A stretch of DNA of 33,782 bases from Candidatus Effluviviaceae Genus V sp. (GTDB lineage Bacteria; Joyebacterota; Joyebacteria; Joyebacterales; Joyebacteraceae): assembly GCA_014728125.1 (NCBI GenBank), contig WJMD01000068.1:1-33782 (forward strand). The letters are read 5' to 3'. The notes beneath the pieces were generated by a model. That model was given only the letters and a program-made list of their open reading frames with translations, did not search any database and had not been told where the DNA came from. Within the stretch, counting starts at the first letter, position 1, and each line of letters opens with the position of its first letter. Below, in pieces: positions 17,354-30,546 of the stretch. Made by a program: the position numbers and the translations under genes.

Positions 17354-20179
17354 CTACACCGCGCTCAGGACGCCCAGCATCTTGAGGAGCGCGGTCTCGC
17401 TCTCCGCGACGGCCGCCGGCGCAGGCAGCTCATCGAGGAGCCTGCGGCCGTATCCTCTCGTGGCGAGTCTGCTGTCGAGCAGGACGACCACGCCCGTATC
17501 GATGCTCGAGCGTATCAGACGCCCGAAGCCCTGTCGCATGCGGATCGCCGTGCGGGGGACCATGTACGACGTGAACGCGTCGAGGCCCTCCTTCTCGTAA
17601 GCCTCGCAGTGTGCCTCGATGACGGGGTCCTTCGGCACCGGGAACGGCAATTTGACGATGACGAGCTGCTCGAGCGATCGCCCCGGCACGTCGACCCCCT
17701 CCCAGAAGCTCGACGTCGCGAGAAGGACCGAGTCGGTCACGCGTGAGAACTCGTCGAGGAGCGCGGTCGAGCCTCCGTGGCCCTGGGCGAGCACGAGCTT
17801 GCCCCGGGCCGCCAGCGGATCGCGAACGGCCCTGAAGACAGCATCGAGCGACGAGCGTGACGTGAAGAGCGCGAGCGTCCCGCCATCCGCGGGCGCGGCG
17901 AGCTTGACGAGGAGTTCGCCGACCACGCTGTTGAAGCCCCTCGAGGACGGCTGCGGCAGATACCCCGCGACCGCGGCGATCACCTGACGACCGTAGTCGT
18001 ACGGGCTCCCGACATCGAGGGTCACGACCTTCCAGTCCGGGAGCGCGTCGAGTCCGAGCCGCTCCATGATGAAGCGGAACCCGCCGTCGACCGTCATCGT
18101 CGCCGACGTCGCGATCATCGACGAGACCTTCGAGTACAGAAAGTCCGGCATGAGCTCCGCCACCGAGACCGGGGCGCTCCTGAGCGTGCACTCCACCCCG
18201 GAGCGCCGCGTCCGGACCTCGAGCCAGAAGACCGACCGTTCATCCCGACCGAGGGCGAGGTACTCGAGGTCCTCGCGCAGCTCGCGCAGCCGCTCCGCGT
18301 GGTAGGCGAGCGTCTGCGAGGCGGCATCGACGCCCTTGAAATCGACGTCCACAACAAGGTCGCCGAGCGTCTCGAGGTCACCGACCAGTCCTTCGAGCGA
18401 CGAGAGCACGCCGCCGAGTTCGTCTCCGAGTATCGACGAGACGCTCAGCTCGCCGGCGTAGCGCAGCTTGCCGTACTCAACCGTCCTCCCCCCGGCCATC
18501 TCAATGTGCCTCAGTGCGAGGGCCGCGAAGAACGCATCCCCGAGGGTCGCTGTCTTCTCGACGTTCTCCCTGAGCCGCCCGGCCGCGGTCAGCGCCATCT
18601 CGGTGGACTGTCCGTCAAGGCCTTCGAGCCTGTTCTCGAGTTCGACGAGATCTCCCGACGCCCGCCCGTCCTTCCTGAAGAGGCTCTCGAGCGCGGCGCG
18701 GAATCGGTAGACATTGACCCGCCGGCCGAGGTGCTCGGTCGCGACCGACTCCATGTTGTGGGCCTCGTCGCAGACGAGATAGGAGTACTCCCCGAGAATG
18801 CGGTTCCCGGCCCCGGTGTCACTGAAGAGCAGCGAGTGGTTGACGACCACCAGATGCGATGCCTGAGCGGCGCGCCTCGCCCGCTGCAGGTAGCACCTGT
18901 CGCTCGCCGGACAGCGCGACCCGAGACAGGGCCCACCGTCGGCCGAGACGCGGCTCCAGAGATAGCCCCAGGGGCGGAAGGCCGCGTTCTCGGCGATGTC
19001 GCCCGAGGTCGTCTCCTCCTCCCAGATGACGAGCGGCATGTAGTGCTCCCGCTCGCCCGCTGGAAGGCCCTGGTCGAGAAGCTGGTCCCAGCGCTTCGCG
19101 CAGATGTAGTTCCCGCGTCCTTTCAGAAGCGTCGCCTTGAAGTCGACCTCGAGCGTCTCACCCAGGAACGGGACGTCCTTGAAGAAGAGCTGCTCCTGGA
19201 GGTTCTTCGTGTTGGTCGACACGATGACGCGCTCGCCGTTCTCGGCGGCGAAGTGGATCGCCGGAATGAGGTAGGCGAGCGACTTGCCGACGCCGGTGCC
19301 GGCCTCGACCAGAAGATGGACCCCACCCGTCAGCGCGTCGTTGACGGCGCGGAGCATCGCCATCTGCTCTCTGCGCTCCTCGTAGCCCGAGAGCCTCCCC
19401 TCGAGCTCGCCGCCGGCCTCGAAGAGCCGTTCGAGCCGCTCGACGTCAGGCTCGACGACGTCCTCGCTGAGGCGACGCTCGACGCGGTCGCCCCACACGT
19501 TGTCGTAGCGGAGGAGCTCCGCGTTCCTCTCGCCGAAGTCGGGGACCGCCGCCGGATCCACCGTGGAGGCGTTCCGCTCGATCGCCTCCTCGAAGAGCCG
19601 GCGAAAAGGCGGAGGCGAAAGCGCGTGCAGCCGCTTGAGGGGCCTCCCTCCGACGCCGTCGAGCACGAGAACGAGCGACCCGAAGAGCCTGCCGACCGCG
19701 CGGGCGTCGTCGGCGGCGCGATGGGACCGGCCTGCGTCGATGTCGAAGAAGCGCGCGAGGGCGACGAGGCGATGGCTGGGCAGCCTGGGCAGAAGGGCCC
19801 GCGAGAGCGCCAGCGTGTCGTAGACGTCCCGGCCTTCGAAGAGACTGACCCCGGACGCGGCGTCGAGGAAACCGACATCGAAAGCGGCGCTGTGTGCGAC
19901 GACGGGGTCGTCCCGGAGGAAGTCCCTGAGATCGGGCAGCGCCTCGTCGATCGACGGAGCGCCGGCGATCTGTTCGTCGGTGATACCGGTCAGGTAGACG
20001 ACATCCGAGGGGATCTCGCAGCTCGGGTCGACGAACGTGCAGAACGCGTCCACCGGTTCGCCGTCGGTGAAGCGGGTGGCACCGATCTCGATGATCCGGT
20101 CGGTGCGGTGATCTACACCGGTCGTCTCCAGGTCCAGACCGACGTAGGTCCGCGGACCACACGGACGGCGCGTCGTCAT
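17354..20179 (-). CDS. DinG-family helicase fused to an N-terminal DEDDh exonuclease
   Basis: 941 residues. The first ~170 residues are a DnaQ-type 3'-5' exonuclease: YVGLDLETTG holds the first two metal acids (D16, E18), VAHSAAFDVGFLD the third, and HRAADDARAVGRL the catalytic His/Asp. The remainder is a superfamily 2 XPD/DinG helicase: Walker A EAGTGVGKS near residue 294, DEAH box at about 471, and motif VI MRQGFGRLIRS near the C-terminus. Cysteines at ICAKR (about 360) and GPC, SRC, DRC (about 415-428) should bind the 4Fe-4S cluster typical of the family. This domain order matches the DinG/exonuclease fusions of Firmicutes and others. It likely unwinds and trims DNA in repair. It overlaps thiC by 4 nt (20176-20179), the ATG at 20179 being the start directly before the exonuclease domain. 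Confidence 0.92.
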   Translation of the reverse strand: MTTRRPCGPRTYVGLDLETTGVDHRTDRIIEIGATRFTDGEPVDAFCTFVDPSCEIPSDVVYLTGITDEQIAGAPSIDEALPDLRDFLRDDPVVAHSAAFDVGFLDAASGVSLFEGRDVYDTLALSRALLPRLPSHRLVALARFFDIDAGRSHRAADDARAVGRLFGSLVLVLDGVGGRPLKRLHALSPPPFRRLFEEAIERNASTVDPAAVPDFGERNAELLRYDNVWGDRVERRLSEDVVEPDVERLERLFEAGGELEGRLSGYEERREQMAMLRAVNDALTGGVHLLVEAGTGVGKSLAYLIPAIHFAAENGERVIVSTNTKNLQEQLFFKDVPFLGETLEVDFKATLLKGRGNYICAKRWDQLLDQGLPAGEREHYMPLVIWEEETTSGDIAENAAFRPWGYLWSRVSADGGPCLGSRCPASDRCYLQRARRAAQASHLVVVNHSLLFSDTGAGNRILGEYSYLVCDEAHNMESVATEHLGRRVNVYRFRAALESLFRKDGRASGDLVELENRLEGLDGQSTEMALTAAGRLRENVEKTATLGDAFFAALALRHIEMAGGRTVEYGKLRYAGELSVSSILGDELGGVLSSLEGLVGDLETLGDLVVDVDFKGVDAASQTLAYHAERLRELREDLEYLALGRDERSVFWLEVRTRRSGVECTLRSAPVSVAELMPDFLYSKVSSMIATSATMTVDGGFRFIMERLGLDALPDWKVVTLDVGSPYDYGRQVIAAVAGYLPQPSSRGFNSVVGELLVKLAAPADGGTLALFTSRSSLDAVFRAVRDPLAARGKLVLAQGHGGSTALLDEFSRVTDSVLLATSSFWEGVDVPGRSLEQLVIVKLPFPVPKDPVIEAHCEAYEKEGLDAFTSYMVPRTAIRMRQGFGRLIRSSIDTGVVVLLDSRLATRGYGRRLLDELPAPAAVAESETALLKMLGVLSAV

Positions 20180-21465
20180 CCGTCCTCCCGATCCCTGACG
20201 TCGGACATCTTCCTGAGGGCGCAGAACTCGCCGCACATCGTGCAGAGCTCCTCGTCCGAGGGCTTGGACGCGGCGCGGAACGCCCGCGCCTTGCCGGGAT
20301 CGAGCGACATCTCGAGCGCGCGTTCCCACTCGAGACCCTTCCTCGCCCGGGAGAGCTCATCGTCCCACGCGCGCGCGCCGGGAACGTCGTTGGCGACGTC
20401 GGCCGCGTGGGCCGCGACGCGCAGCGTGTAGACCCCTTCGCGGACGTCGTCGACGTCGGGCAGCCTGAGATGCTCCGCCGGTGTGACATAGCAGAGGAAG
20501 TCGGCGCCGGCCATGGCGGCCACGGCCCCGCCGATCGCCGCACCGACATGATCGTAGCCCGGGGCCACGTCGGTCACGAGCGGCCCCAGGACATAGAACG
20601 GTGCGCCGCCGGTCATCGACTTCTGGAGCTCGACCGACGATCTCACCAGGTGGAGCGGCACGTGCCCCGGCCCCTCGACGATGGCCTGCACGCCGCGCTC
20701 GCGCGCCCGCTCAACGAGCTCGCTGATGACGACGAGCTCGCTGATCTGTGCGGTGTCATTGGCGTCCGCCAGCGCTCCGGGCCGCATGCCGTCGCCGAGC
20801 GAGATGGCCACGTCGCGCTCCGCGAGGATGTCCATGAGTTCGTCGTACCGCGCGTAGAACGGGTTCTCCGCCTCGTTGTACGACATCCACTCCATCAGGA
20901 AGGCCCCGCCACGGCTGACGACGTCGGCGAGTCGCCGCGAGCGCCTGCAGTGTTCCGCGACCTCGCGAGTCACTCCGGCGTGAACCGTCACGAAATCGAC
21001 GCCGGCCTCCGCGTGCCGACGGACCTCTCCAAGCATGTCGTCGCCCGACATGCGGACCATTCCGCGCCCGTCGCGCCGCGCCTTGACGGCGGCGCCGTAG
21101 ATCGGCACCGTGCCGACGGGTACCCTGGAGCGCTCGAGCACGGCACCGAGGATCTCGTCGAGATCCCCTCCCGTCGAGAGGTCCATGACGGCGTCGGCGC
21201 CGGCCTCGACGGCGGCGTCGAGCTTCTTGAGCTCGTCCTCGAGCGTCGACGCATCGGACGACGTCCCGATGTTGGCGTTGACCTTCGTCCTGAGCCCCGG
21301 ACCGAGGGCGACGCGGCGCCGCTCCGCACCGGAGTTTCCCATGATGACCGCCCGCCCCTCGGCCAGGAGCCTCCTCAGGAGCTCGGGTGCCACGCCCTCG
21401 TCGTCCGCGACGCGGACGACCTCTTCGGTTGTCCGGCCCGAGAGGGCCGCTTTCATTCTCGTCAT
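20176..21465 (-). CDS. thiC: Phosphomethylpyrimidine synthase ThiC
   Basis: 429 residues, the short form without the extra N-terminal domain found in enterobacterial ThiC. It is a radical SAM enzyme that rearranges aminoimidazole ribotide into hydroxymethylpyrimidine phosphate for thiamine. Visible blocks: GPGLRTKVNANIGTSS, VMDLSTGGDLDEI, YNEAENPFYARYDELMDI, SLGDGMRPGALADANDTAQ, EGPGHVPLH and GAPFYVLGPLVTDVAPGYDH. The C-terminal iron-sulfur motif is CTMCGEFC, that is C-x2-C-x3-C, one residue shorter than the C-x2-C-x4-C of E. coli. The ATG at 21465 is preferred; GGAAGG lies about 13 nt upstream, and a TTG at 21477 is an alternative. The 51-nt gap after ligA is too short for a TPP riboswitch. 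It overlaps the DinG-like gene by 4 nt. Confidence 0.96.
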   Translation of the reverse strand: MTRMKAALSGRTTEEVVRVADDEGVAPELLRRLLAEGRAVIMGNSGAERRRVALGPGLRTKVNANIGTSSDASTLEDELKKLDAAVEAGADAVMDLSTGGDLDEILGAVLERSRVPVGTVPIYGAAVKARRDGRGMVRMSGDDMLGEVRRHAEAGVDFVTVHAGVTREVAEHCRRSRRLADVVSRGGAFLMEWMSYNEAENPFYARYDELMDILAERDVAISLGDGMRPGALADANDTAQISELVVISELVERARERGVQAIVEGPGHVPLHLVRSSVELQKSMTGGAPFYVLGPLVTDVAPGYDHVGAAIGGAVAAMAGADFLCYVTPAEHLRLPDVDDVREGVYTLRVAAHAADVANDVPGARAWDDELSRARKGLEWERALEMSLDPGKARAFRAASKPSDEELCTMCGEFCALRKMSDVRDREDG

Positions 21466-21516
21466 GTGTACACTCAAACCTTCCGTTCCGTGCCGCCGCC
21501 TCCGGACGGCGCGGTA

Positions 21517-25363
<3,847 letters not shown>

Positions 25364-25374
25364 GTCGCGCTCCC

Positions 25375-28300
25375 TCAGAAGTACGCGCTGACCCTCAGGT
25401 CGGCCGTCTGGACGGCCTCCCGTCCCTCGCGCCGCTCCCCGGTGTACGAGAGCGTCGCCGTCAGGTAGCTGTTAACACGGTAGTCGCCCGAGAGGCGCCA
25501 GAGCGTCGTCCCGCCCGGTCCCCGGCCCGCGCCGAGGTAGAGCGGGAGGTCGTCTGCGTCGGTCTCCACCTCCGCGCGCGTCACCGAGGCGATCAGGGCG
25601 CCGCGGCCGCGGAATCGCCAGGTCAGGCCCGGCGTGATCTCGTAGCGTCTGAGCGAGACACCCTCGACCTCCTCGTCCTGGCCGCCGACGAGTGCGGTCA
25701 GGCGAAGCTCGACGTCACCGAAGCGGCGCAGCGACATCTCTCCCTCGACCGTCCGCTCGTCGATGCGGTAGCTCTCGATCGCGCCGTCCGACTCCCGCTC
25801 CCGTCGTGCGGCTTCTCCGAGGATCCGCCACGTCAGGTCGTTGGAGGGCGACAGTTTGACGTCGACCGCGGCGCTTCTGACGGTCCTCCGCTCCGGAGCG
25901 TTCTCGAACTGACGGTCGAGCTCGTCCCTCGTCTCGACCGTCAGACGGGCCGAGGCCCCGCCGCCGGCCGACACGTATCGCACGGAGTGGCGCGAGATGA
26001 TGTCGCCCTCCACGGTGTCGTCGCTCTGGATGACGCCGGGGTCGAGCCGGTAGAGCCCCCACCGGTCGTCGGTCGTCGTACTCTCCTTGAGCTTGACGTC
26101 CGACCGGACGCTCAGGGAGGACAGGAGTCGCCGGAGGGGGGTCGCCTCCGGCAGCCTTCCCCGGCCCGCCCGTCCGTCGACGCGCCACCCGGCGACGGCC
26201 TCGAGTTCCGTCACAGGGAGGTAGTTCCCCGTCGAGATGATCCTGGTGACCTCGACGCCGTCCTCCTCCGTGACGTACTTCTCCTTCTCCTCGACCTCGG
26301 TCGTCGTCACCGTGTACCTGAGCTCGCCCTTGAAGAGCCCTCCCCCCGAGCTTCCAGCGAGGCGCGCCCTGACGAGGTCGTGTCGGGTCCCGGGGTCCCC
26401 GGATGCGCCCTCCTGCTCGGAGCGCCGTCTGCGGGCGAAGATCTCAGCCGACAGACGGCGTCCGCCGTCCCACGTGAGGCGATACTCCTCCGTGGTCGTG
26501 GTCGATGCGCTCTTCCAGACGCCGGCGTCGCTGCGGTCGGTCACGCGGTGATCGTACGACACGTGACCGGAGAGTCGCCCGCCGCCCACGACACGGAGCT
26601 GCCCGCCGAACTCGTCGTAGCGTTCGCCGTCGCCGTCGGTCGTTCGCCGATCGCGGGCGTAGCGCAGTCCCGGTCGAAACGTGCCCCCGGCTCTGTCGAG
26701 AGCCGCCCGGTAGAGCCGTCTGGTCCGGTCCTCACTCCGCGCCGCTCCATCGACCGACACGTCGACCAGACGGCCCATCGCACTGAACTCGACGCCGTCG
26801 AGCGGGCGCCCGGAGGCCGCGAACTCCGACCGCGAGGTCGATACATCGTCGCCCCGCCGGAGCGCGGCGTGCGACAGCGAGAGCTCGCCGCCCTCCGGGA
26901 AGCTGAGTTCCGCGTCCCCGCGGGCCATCGCCTCGCCGTCGGGGAGATCGAGACCCGTGAGCTCCCACCGCTCCTCGTATCCGACCTCCCGGAACCGGCC
27001 GGGCGCCCGGAAGGCTCCCGCGACACGGCGACCCGACAGCGAGGCCGTGAGCGTGCCTCCCGCGAGCCATGTGAGCGGAGCGGTCCGCGTCCCCGCTGAG
27101 AGCGACGCCGCGTTCCCGACGTTGTCGTCGTCATCGAGATCCGAGAGCGTGTTGGCATCGTAGCGTGAGACGGCGCCCTCGGCCTCGACCCAGCCGTCGG
27201 GGCCGAGCGATCCGGCACCGTTCACCGCGACGATGTCGTGGGCGACGGGGAGCGGGAGTGACTGCCCCAACCGGTGGGTCCCCACCCCCTCGCCGACGTG
27301 GACGTAGTAACCCCCGACGTAGTCATACTCGTAGGCGCCGCCCTCGGAGCGCTCGAACGCGAGGTCGAAACTCCCGGAGTCGCGGCCCGCGTACTCGTAG
27401 ATGCCCTCCGCCAGCCGTTCGTAGTCGCCGAGCCCGGGGCCGACGGAGTCCACGCCGGCGTCGAACGCCTCGAGCGGATCGTCGCCCGCCTCCGCGAGGA
27501 TCGCCCGTTCGTCATCTCCGATGACCACGCTCGACGGCGACCCGCTGTCGTCGGCCTCGCGGAGCCAGGTCACGCCGAAGAGCCCCTCGTCGCCGAACCC
27601 GCCCGAGATCGCATAGAGATCGCGGGTGAACGCTCCCGAGGCCGACTCGTAATCGACTGAGATCTCCGTGTCGGCGGTGATCGGATTGGTCTCGGTGAAC
27701 TCGATCGCGCCGGCATCGTAGTCGATGACGTAGTCGTTGTCGCGTCCGCGCCGTGCGCGTTCGCCGTCGATCCACACGCGCTCGCTCCCGGCAACGACCG
27801 GGTCCCCGGACCCGAGCACATACTGCCCCTGCTTCCCCTCGACGCCGCGGAAGGTCACGCTGGCGAACTCGCCGTCGGCGCGCGCCCCCGCGAGAAGGAA
27901 GCTCCCGGGCCCGAGCCGTCCCTCGACCTGCGCGCCGGTCAGCTCCCTTTCGACCGTCGCGAACACCGACCGTCGGGTCGACAGCACGAGATCGCCCAGT
28001 GTCGCCCGCCCCTGCGGGCTCTCGAGTTCGACAAGCACCTCGTCGAGCGCCCGGAGCTCCTCGGTGTCCCCCTCGGGACGGAGCGGCGTGTTCTGGTCGG
28101 AAAGGTAGGCCCGCACGGAGACATCGCCGGCGATGCGGCCGACGGCGTTGATCCTGAGCGACTGTTCGAGGGTCGGGTCCCGGTTCGAGCCGACAGTGAT
28201 CCCGAAGGTCTTCGATCCGTCGACCCTCAGGTCCGGCCCGATCGCCGGCCGGTCCTCCGTCGCCTCGGCGACGATCACCTGAGCCGCCGTTGCCTCCTCG

Positions 28301-28686
28301 GGAAGGGAGCCGGCGCTGTCGAGAAAGGCCGTTCTGAAGACCGCCCGCGACGCGCCGGGAAGGTACCGGTAGGAGAGCCGGACGGCCGCCGAGTCCGGGG
28401 CGTCCGCCATCAGCCGGAAGCGGCGGGTGCCTGCATCCAGCAGATACGCTGTCCCCCGCTCGAGTACGCGGCCCTCGAGGCGCACCGTGTCGGTCCCCGC
28501 CACCACGAGTGTGTCAGGCAGAGCGAGCCCGCGGCGCGCGTTCCCGGCGCGCGTCTCGATGACGCGAAGACCGCCGACAGCGACGACGGCACCCGAGCCG
28601 TCGGGCCCGCCTGCGGGACCGACCGCGGCCGTGCAGGCTGTCGCGAGAAGGAGGAGGCATTGGAAACAGAGGATCGCGCACTTCAC
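25375..28686 (-). CDS. Large outer-membrane/surface protein with SprA-like N-terminal style
   Basis: 1103 residues, function unknown. It starts with a signal that may be a lipobox (LLLLATAC). The N-terminal half has FGITVGSNRDPTLEQSLRINAVGRI and VSVRAYLSDQNTPLRPEGD, then GRATLGDLVL and EGKQGQYVLGSG, and a block GSERVWIDGERARRGRDNDY followed by DYDAGAIEFTETNPI (each quoted in part). This layout resembles the repeated N-terminal units I know from SprA, the giant translocon of the type IX secretion system, but the protein is less than half SprA's length. The C-terminal half (about 500-1103) is a succession of beta strands ending in ADLRVSAYF, as in outer-membrane barrels. The start overlaps the NHL gene by 4 nt (28683-28686) and the Omp85 gene follows after 11 nt. 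The SprA link is from pattern memory only. Confidence 0.75.
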   Translation of the reverse strand: MKCAILCFQCLLLLATACTAAVGPAGGPDGSGAVVAVGGLRVIETRAGNARRGLALPDTLVVAGTDTVRLEGRVLERGTAYLLDAGTRRFRLMADAPDSAAVRLSYRYLPGASRAVFRTAFLDSAGSLPEEATAAQVIVAEATEDRPAIGPDLRVDGSKTFGITVGSNRDPTLEQSLRINAVGRIAGDVSVRAYLSDQNTPLRPEGDTEELRALDEVLVELESPQGRATLGDLVLSTRRSVFATVERELTGAQVEGRLGPGSFLLAGARADGEFASVTFRGVEGKQGQYVLGSGDPVVAGSERVWIDGERARRGRDNDYVIDYDAGAIEFTETNPITADTEISVDYESASGAFTRDLYAISGGFGDEGLFGVTWLREADDSGSPSSVVIGDDERAILAEAGDDPLEAFDAGVDSVGPGLGDYERLAEGIYEYAGRDSGSFDLAFERSEGGAYEYDYVGGYYVHVGEGVGTHRLGQSLPLPVAHDIVAVNGAGSLGPDGWVEAEGAVSRYDANTLSDLDDDDNVGNAASLSAGTRTAPLTWLAGGTLTASLSGRRVAGAFRAPGRFREVGYEERWELTGLDLPDGEAMARGDAELSFPEGGELSLSHAALRRGDDVSTSRSEFAASGRPLDGVEFSAMGRLVDVSVDGAARSEDRTRRLYRAALDRAGGTFRPGLRYARDRRTTDGDGERYDEFGGQLRVVGGGRLSGHVSYDHRVTDRSDAGVWKSASTTTTEEYRLTWDGGRRLSAEIFARRRRSEQEGASGDPGTRHDLVRARLAGSSGGGLFKGELRYTVTTTEVEEKEKYVTEEDGVEVTRIISTGNYLPVTELEAVAGWRVDGRAGRGRLPEATPLRRLLSSLSVRSDVKLKESTTTDDRWGLYRLDPGVIQSDDTVEGDIISRHSVRYVSAGGGASARLTVETRDELDRQFENAPERRTVRSAAVDVKLSPSNDLTWRILGEAARRERESDGAIESYRIDERTVEGEMSLRRFGDVELRLTALVGGQDEEVEGVSLRRYEITPGLTWRFRGRGALIASVTRAEVETDADDLPLYLGAGRGPGGTTLWRLSGDYRVNSYLTATLSYTGERREGREAVQTADLRVSAYF

Positions 28687-29651
28687 CGCGTGCCAGACCT
28701 CCGGACGTGGACCGGGCGGATGATCGCAACATCTCCCTCTCCCCCGTCGAGCACGACGACCTCCCCGTCGCCGCCCCGCGCGATCGAGACGGGCTCAAAG
28801 CCGGGTGCGAGCTCATCGAGCTCGAGGACGCTCGTGATCGATGATCCTGGGGGATCGAAGGCGAGGACGCGACGGTGCCGTCGATCGGCCACGAGGAGGT
28901 TCCCGTACGGGTCAAAGAGCACGTCGACCGGGTCGAGTGAATCGGGAGCGGTAGCGACGCCGAGCTCGGCGCCGAACTGGTCGAAGAGAAGAACCGCTCG
29001 CCGGCCCCGGTCGGCCACGGCCAACGAGCGGTCCGGAGCCACGGCCGCGGCGACCGGATCGACCAGTCCGCCCTGACCCGTGCCGAAACGGCCGAAGGGC
29101 TCGAGCGCCTCATCGAACTGCGAGCGCACGAGGACCGTCTGGGAGTCGGTATCGACCAGGTAGAGTTCGCCGGCCGGCCCGAGCGCGATGCCGACCGGGG
29201 TCCCGGCCACACCCTCTCCGACCTCGACGCCCACAAAGTTGCCCGACTCGTCGAAACCGACGACCCTGCGATTGCCCTCGTCGAGCACCGACACGCTGAA
29301 CCCCTCGACGACGGCCAGGTCGGTCGGACCGTCCAACCGCCCGTCCTCCCAGCCGAACCCTCCGAACTCGCTGACGAATGCGCCGTGTCGCTCGTACAGG
29401 CCGACGACGTGGCGGCCGGCGTCGGCGATCAGGATCCGTCCCCGGTGATCGACGGCGACGGAGGACGGCGACACCATCCGCTCCGGGGACAGCGGCTCGA
29501 CGACGCCCACCGGCTCGAGTGCGAGGATGCCTGGCGGAGCCGCACGAGACGGTTCGCAGAGCGAGGGTGAGAGAAACGACGTGAGGAGAACGGCGAGAAG
29601 CACGGCCCCGCGGCGCAGCGGCGTGCGGACCGTGAATGCGGCGTGTGTCAT
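28683..29651 (-). CDS. Secreted NHL-repeat beta-propeller protein
   Basis: 322 residues. N-terminal signal region (GAVLLAVLLTSFLSPSLC) predicts export. The rest contains about five to six NHL-like units, each with a pattern such as SPSSVAVDHRGRILIADAGRHVV, GPTDLAVVEGFSVSVLDEGNRRVV and DPVDVLFDPYGNLLVADRRHRRVL (pieces only). NHL propellers bind proteins, polysaccharides or RNA; this one is presumably periplasmic or surface exposed. The ATG at 29651 has GGAG about 10 nt upstream, and the stop overlaps the 1103-residue surface protein gene by 4 nt. It thus begins a three-gene cassette ending with Omp85 and may assist export of the large protein. The exact ligand is not visible. Confidence 0.85.
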   Translation of the reverse strand: MTHAAFTVRTPLRRGAVLLAVLLTSFLSPSLCEPSRAAPPGILALEPVGVVEPLSPERMVSPSSVAVDHRGRILIADAGRHVVGLYERHGAFVSEFGGFGWEDGRLDGPTDLAVVEGFSVSVLDEGNRRVVGFDESGNFVGVEVGEGVAGTPVGIALGPAGELYLVDTDSQTVLVRSQFDEALEPFGRFGTGQGGLVDPVAAAVAPDRSLAVADRGRRAVLLFDQFGAELGVATAPDSLDPVDVLFDPYGNLLVADRRHRRVLAFDPPGSSITSVLELDELAPGFEPVSIARGGDGEVVVLDGGEGDVAIIRPVHVRRSGTR

Positions 29652-29713
29652 GGTGTCGGACTCCAGACCACGAGTGGGGACTGAAGGTCGTCCGAGGGGC
29701 TCCGTGGGGTTCG

Positions 29714-30532
29714 CTAGAAGGTGATCTCGAGCGTGGCGCGCCCGCCGACCTTGCCCCGGGAGAAGGTCGGGGACACGCTGACCCGCGCGCTCGCTCCCCC
29801 CTCTCCGAGGTTGAACCGCCTAGCCATCCATGCGCTGTCGATGGCCGACAGGGCGCGGTTCAGCACGGCCAGCCCGGTCATGTAGAACGCCCGTCGATCC
29901 GACTCGCCGGCCGCCTGCCTGAGCTCGCGGTAGTGCCTGATCTCGTCGACGCTCCCCCATTGCCAGGCCTCTTCGCCGAAGTAGCCGTTGGCCGCGAGGT
30001 ACGCATCCTGCGCTTCGAGGTCGTCGGGATAGAGGCTCCTGGCCTCTCTGCGGATGTCCTCGTTGTAGCTCGACTGTCCCTCGCTCTGAAGATAGTCGCC
30101 GATGTCCGCGTAGTAGGCATCGCCGGCGCCGTCGGGGACGCCGAGGGTCGACTGCGCGTAGTCCTGGTAGTCGTCGATCCGGAGGTCCTCCTGGATCCTG
30201 AACGAGGCGTAGCCGATCCAGATACCGGCCTCGGCCGCCATGAAGAGTCGGCCCCTCTCCGGATGGCCGGCGTAGATCTCGCCCCATCCCGGCACAGCGA
30301 GCGAGAGCAGAACGGCGATCATGGGGTTCTTCTTCTCGACCGCCCCGGCGGAGCGCCCGGACGTCCACTCGTTCGGGACCTCTGACGCCATCTCGCGGAG
30401 CGTGACGTCGTCGTCGAGACAGAGACCCGAAGCCCTCAGACCGGACGCCGTGCAGTGGTCGTCCGCGGACGCCGGGCCCGTCAGGGCGCCGAGCGCGATC
30501 ACGGCGCATGTCAGGAGGATCGCCGATCGCAT
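29714..30532 (-). CDS. Small exported membrane-associated protein, DUF5683-like (copy 2)
   Basis: 272 residues. A cleavable signal (MRSAILLTCAVIALGALTGPASA) is followed by an acidic stretch and a hydrophobic hairpin AVLLSLAVPGWGEIYAG then GRLFMAAEAGIWIGYASF. The VPGxGxxY/L plus second helix pattern resembles DUF5683-type proteins found in FCB bacteria. The middle is Tyr/Asp-rich (DDYQDYAQST, AYYADIGDYLQSEGQSSYNEDIRRE) and a third hydrophobic part MTGLAVLNRALSAIDSAWMARR precedes a terminal strand ending in LEITF. ATG 30532 has GAGGAG at 9 nt. The upstream neighbour is a related protein, so this is a tandem pair. Function unknown. Confidence 0.75.
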   Translation of the reverse strand: MRSAILLTCAVIALGALTGPASADDHCTASGLRASGLCLDDDVTLREMASEVPNEWTSGRSAGAVEKKNPMIAVLLSLAVPGWGEIYAGHPERGRLFMAAEAGIWIGYASFRIQEDLRIDDYQDYAQSTLGVPDGAGDAYYADIGDYLQSEGQSSYNEDIRREARSLYPDDLEAQDAYLAANGYFGEEAWQWGSVDEIRHYRELRQAAGESDRRAFYMTGLAVLNRALSAIDSAWMARRFNLGEGGASARVSVSPTFSRGKVGGRATLEITF

Positions 30533-30546
30533 TCCACGTCTCCTCG

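Noticed and set aside
21466-21516. TPP riboswitch in front of thiC
   Set aside because: The gap is 51 nt, too short for the element, and I see no CUGAGA-type core in it.
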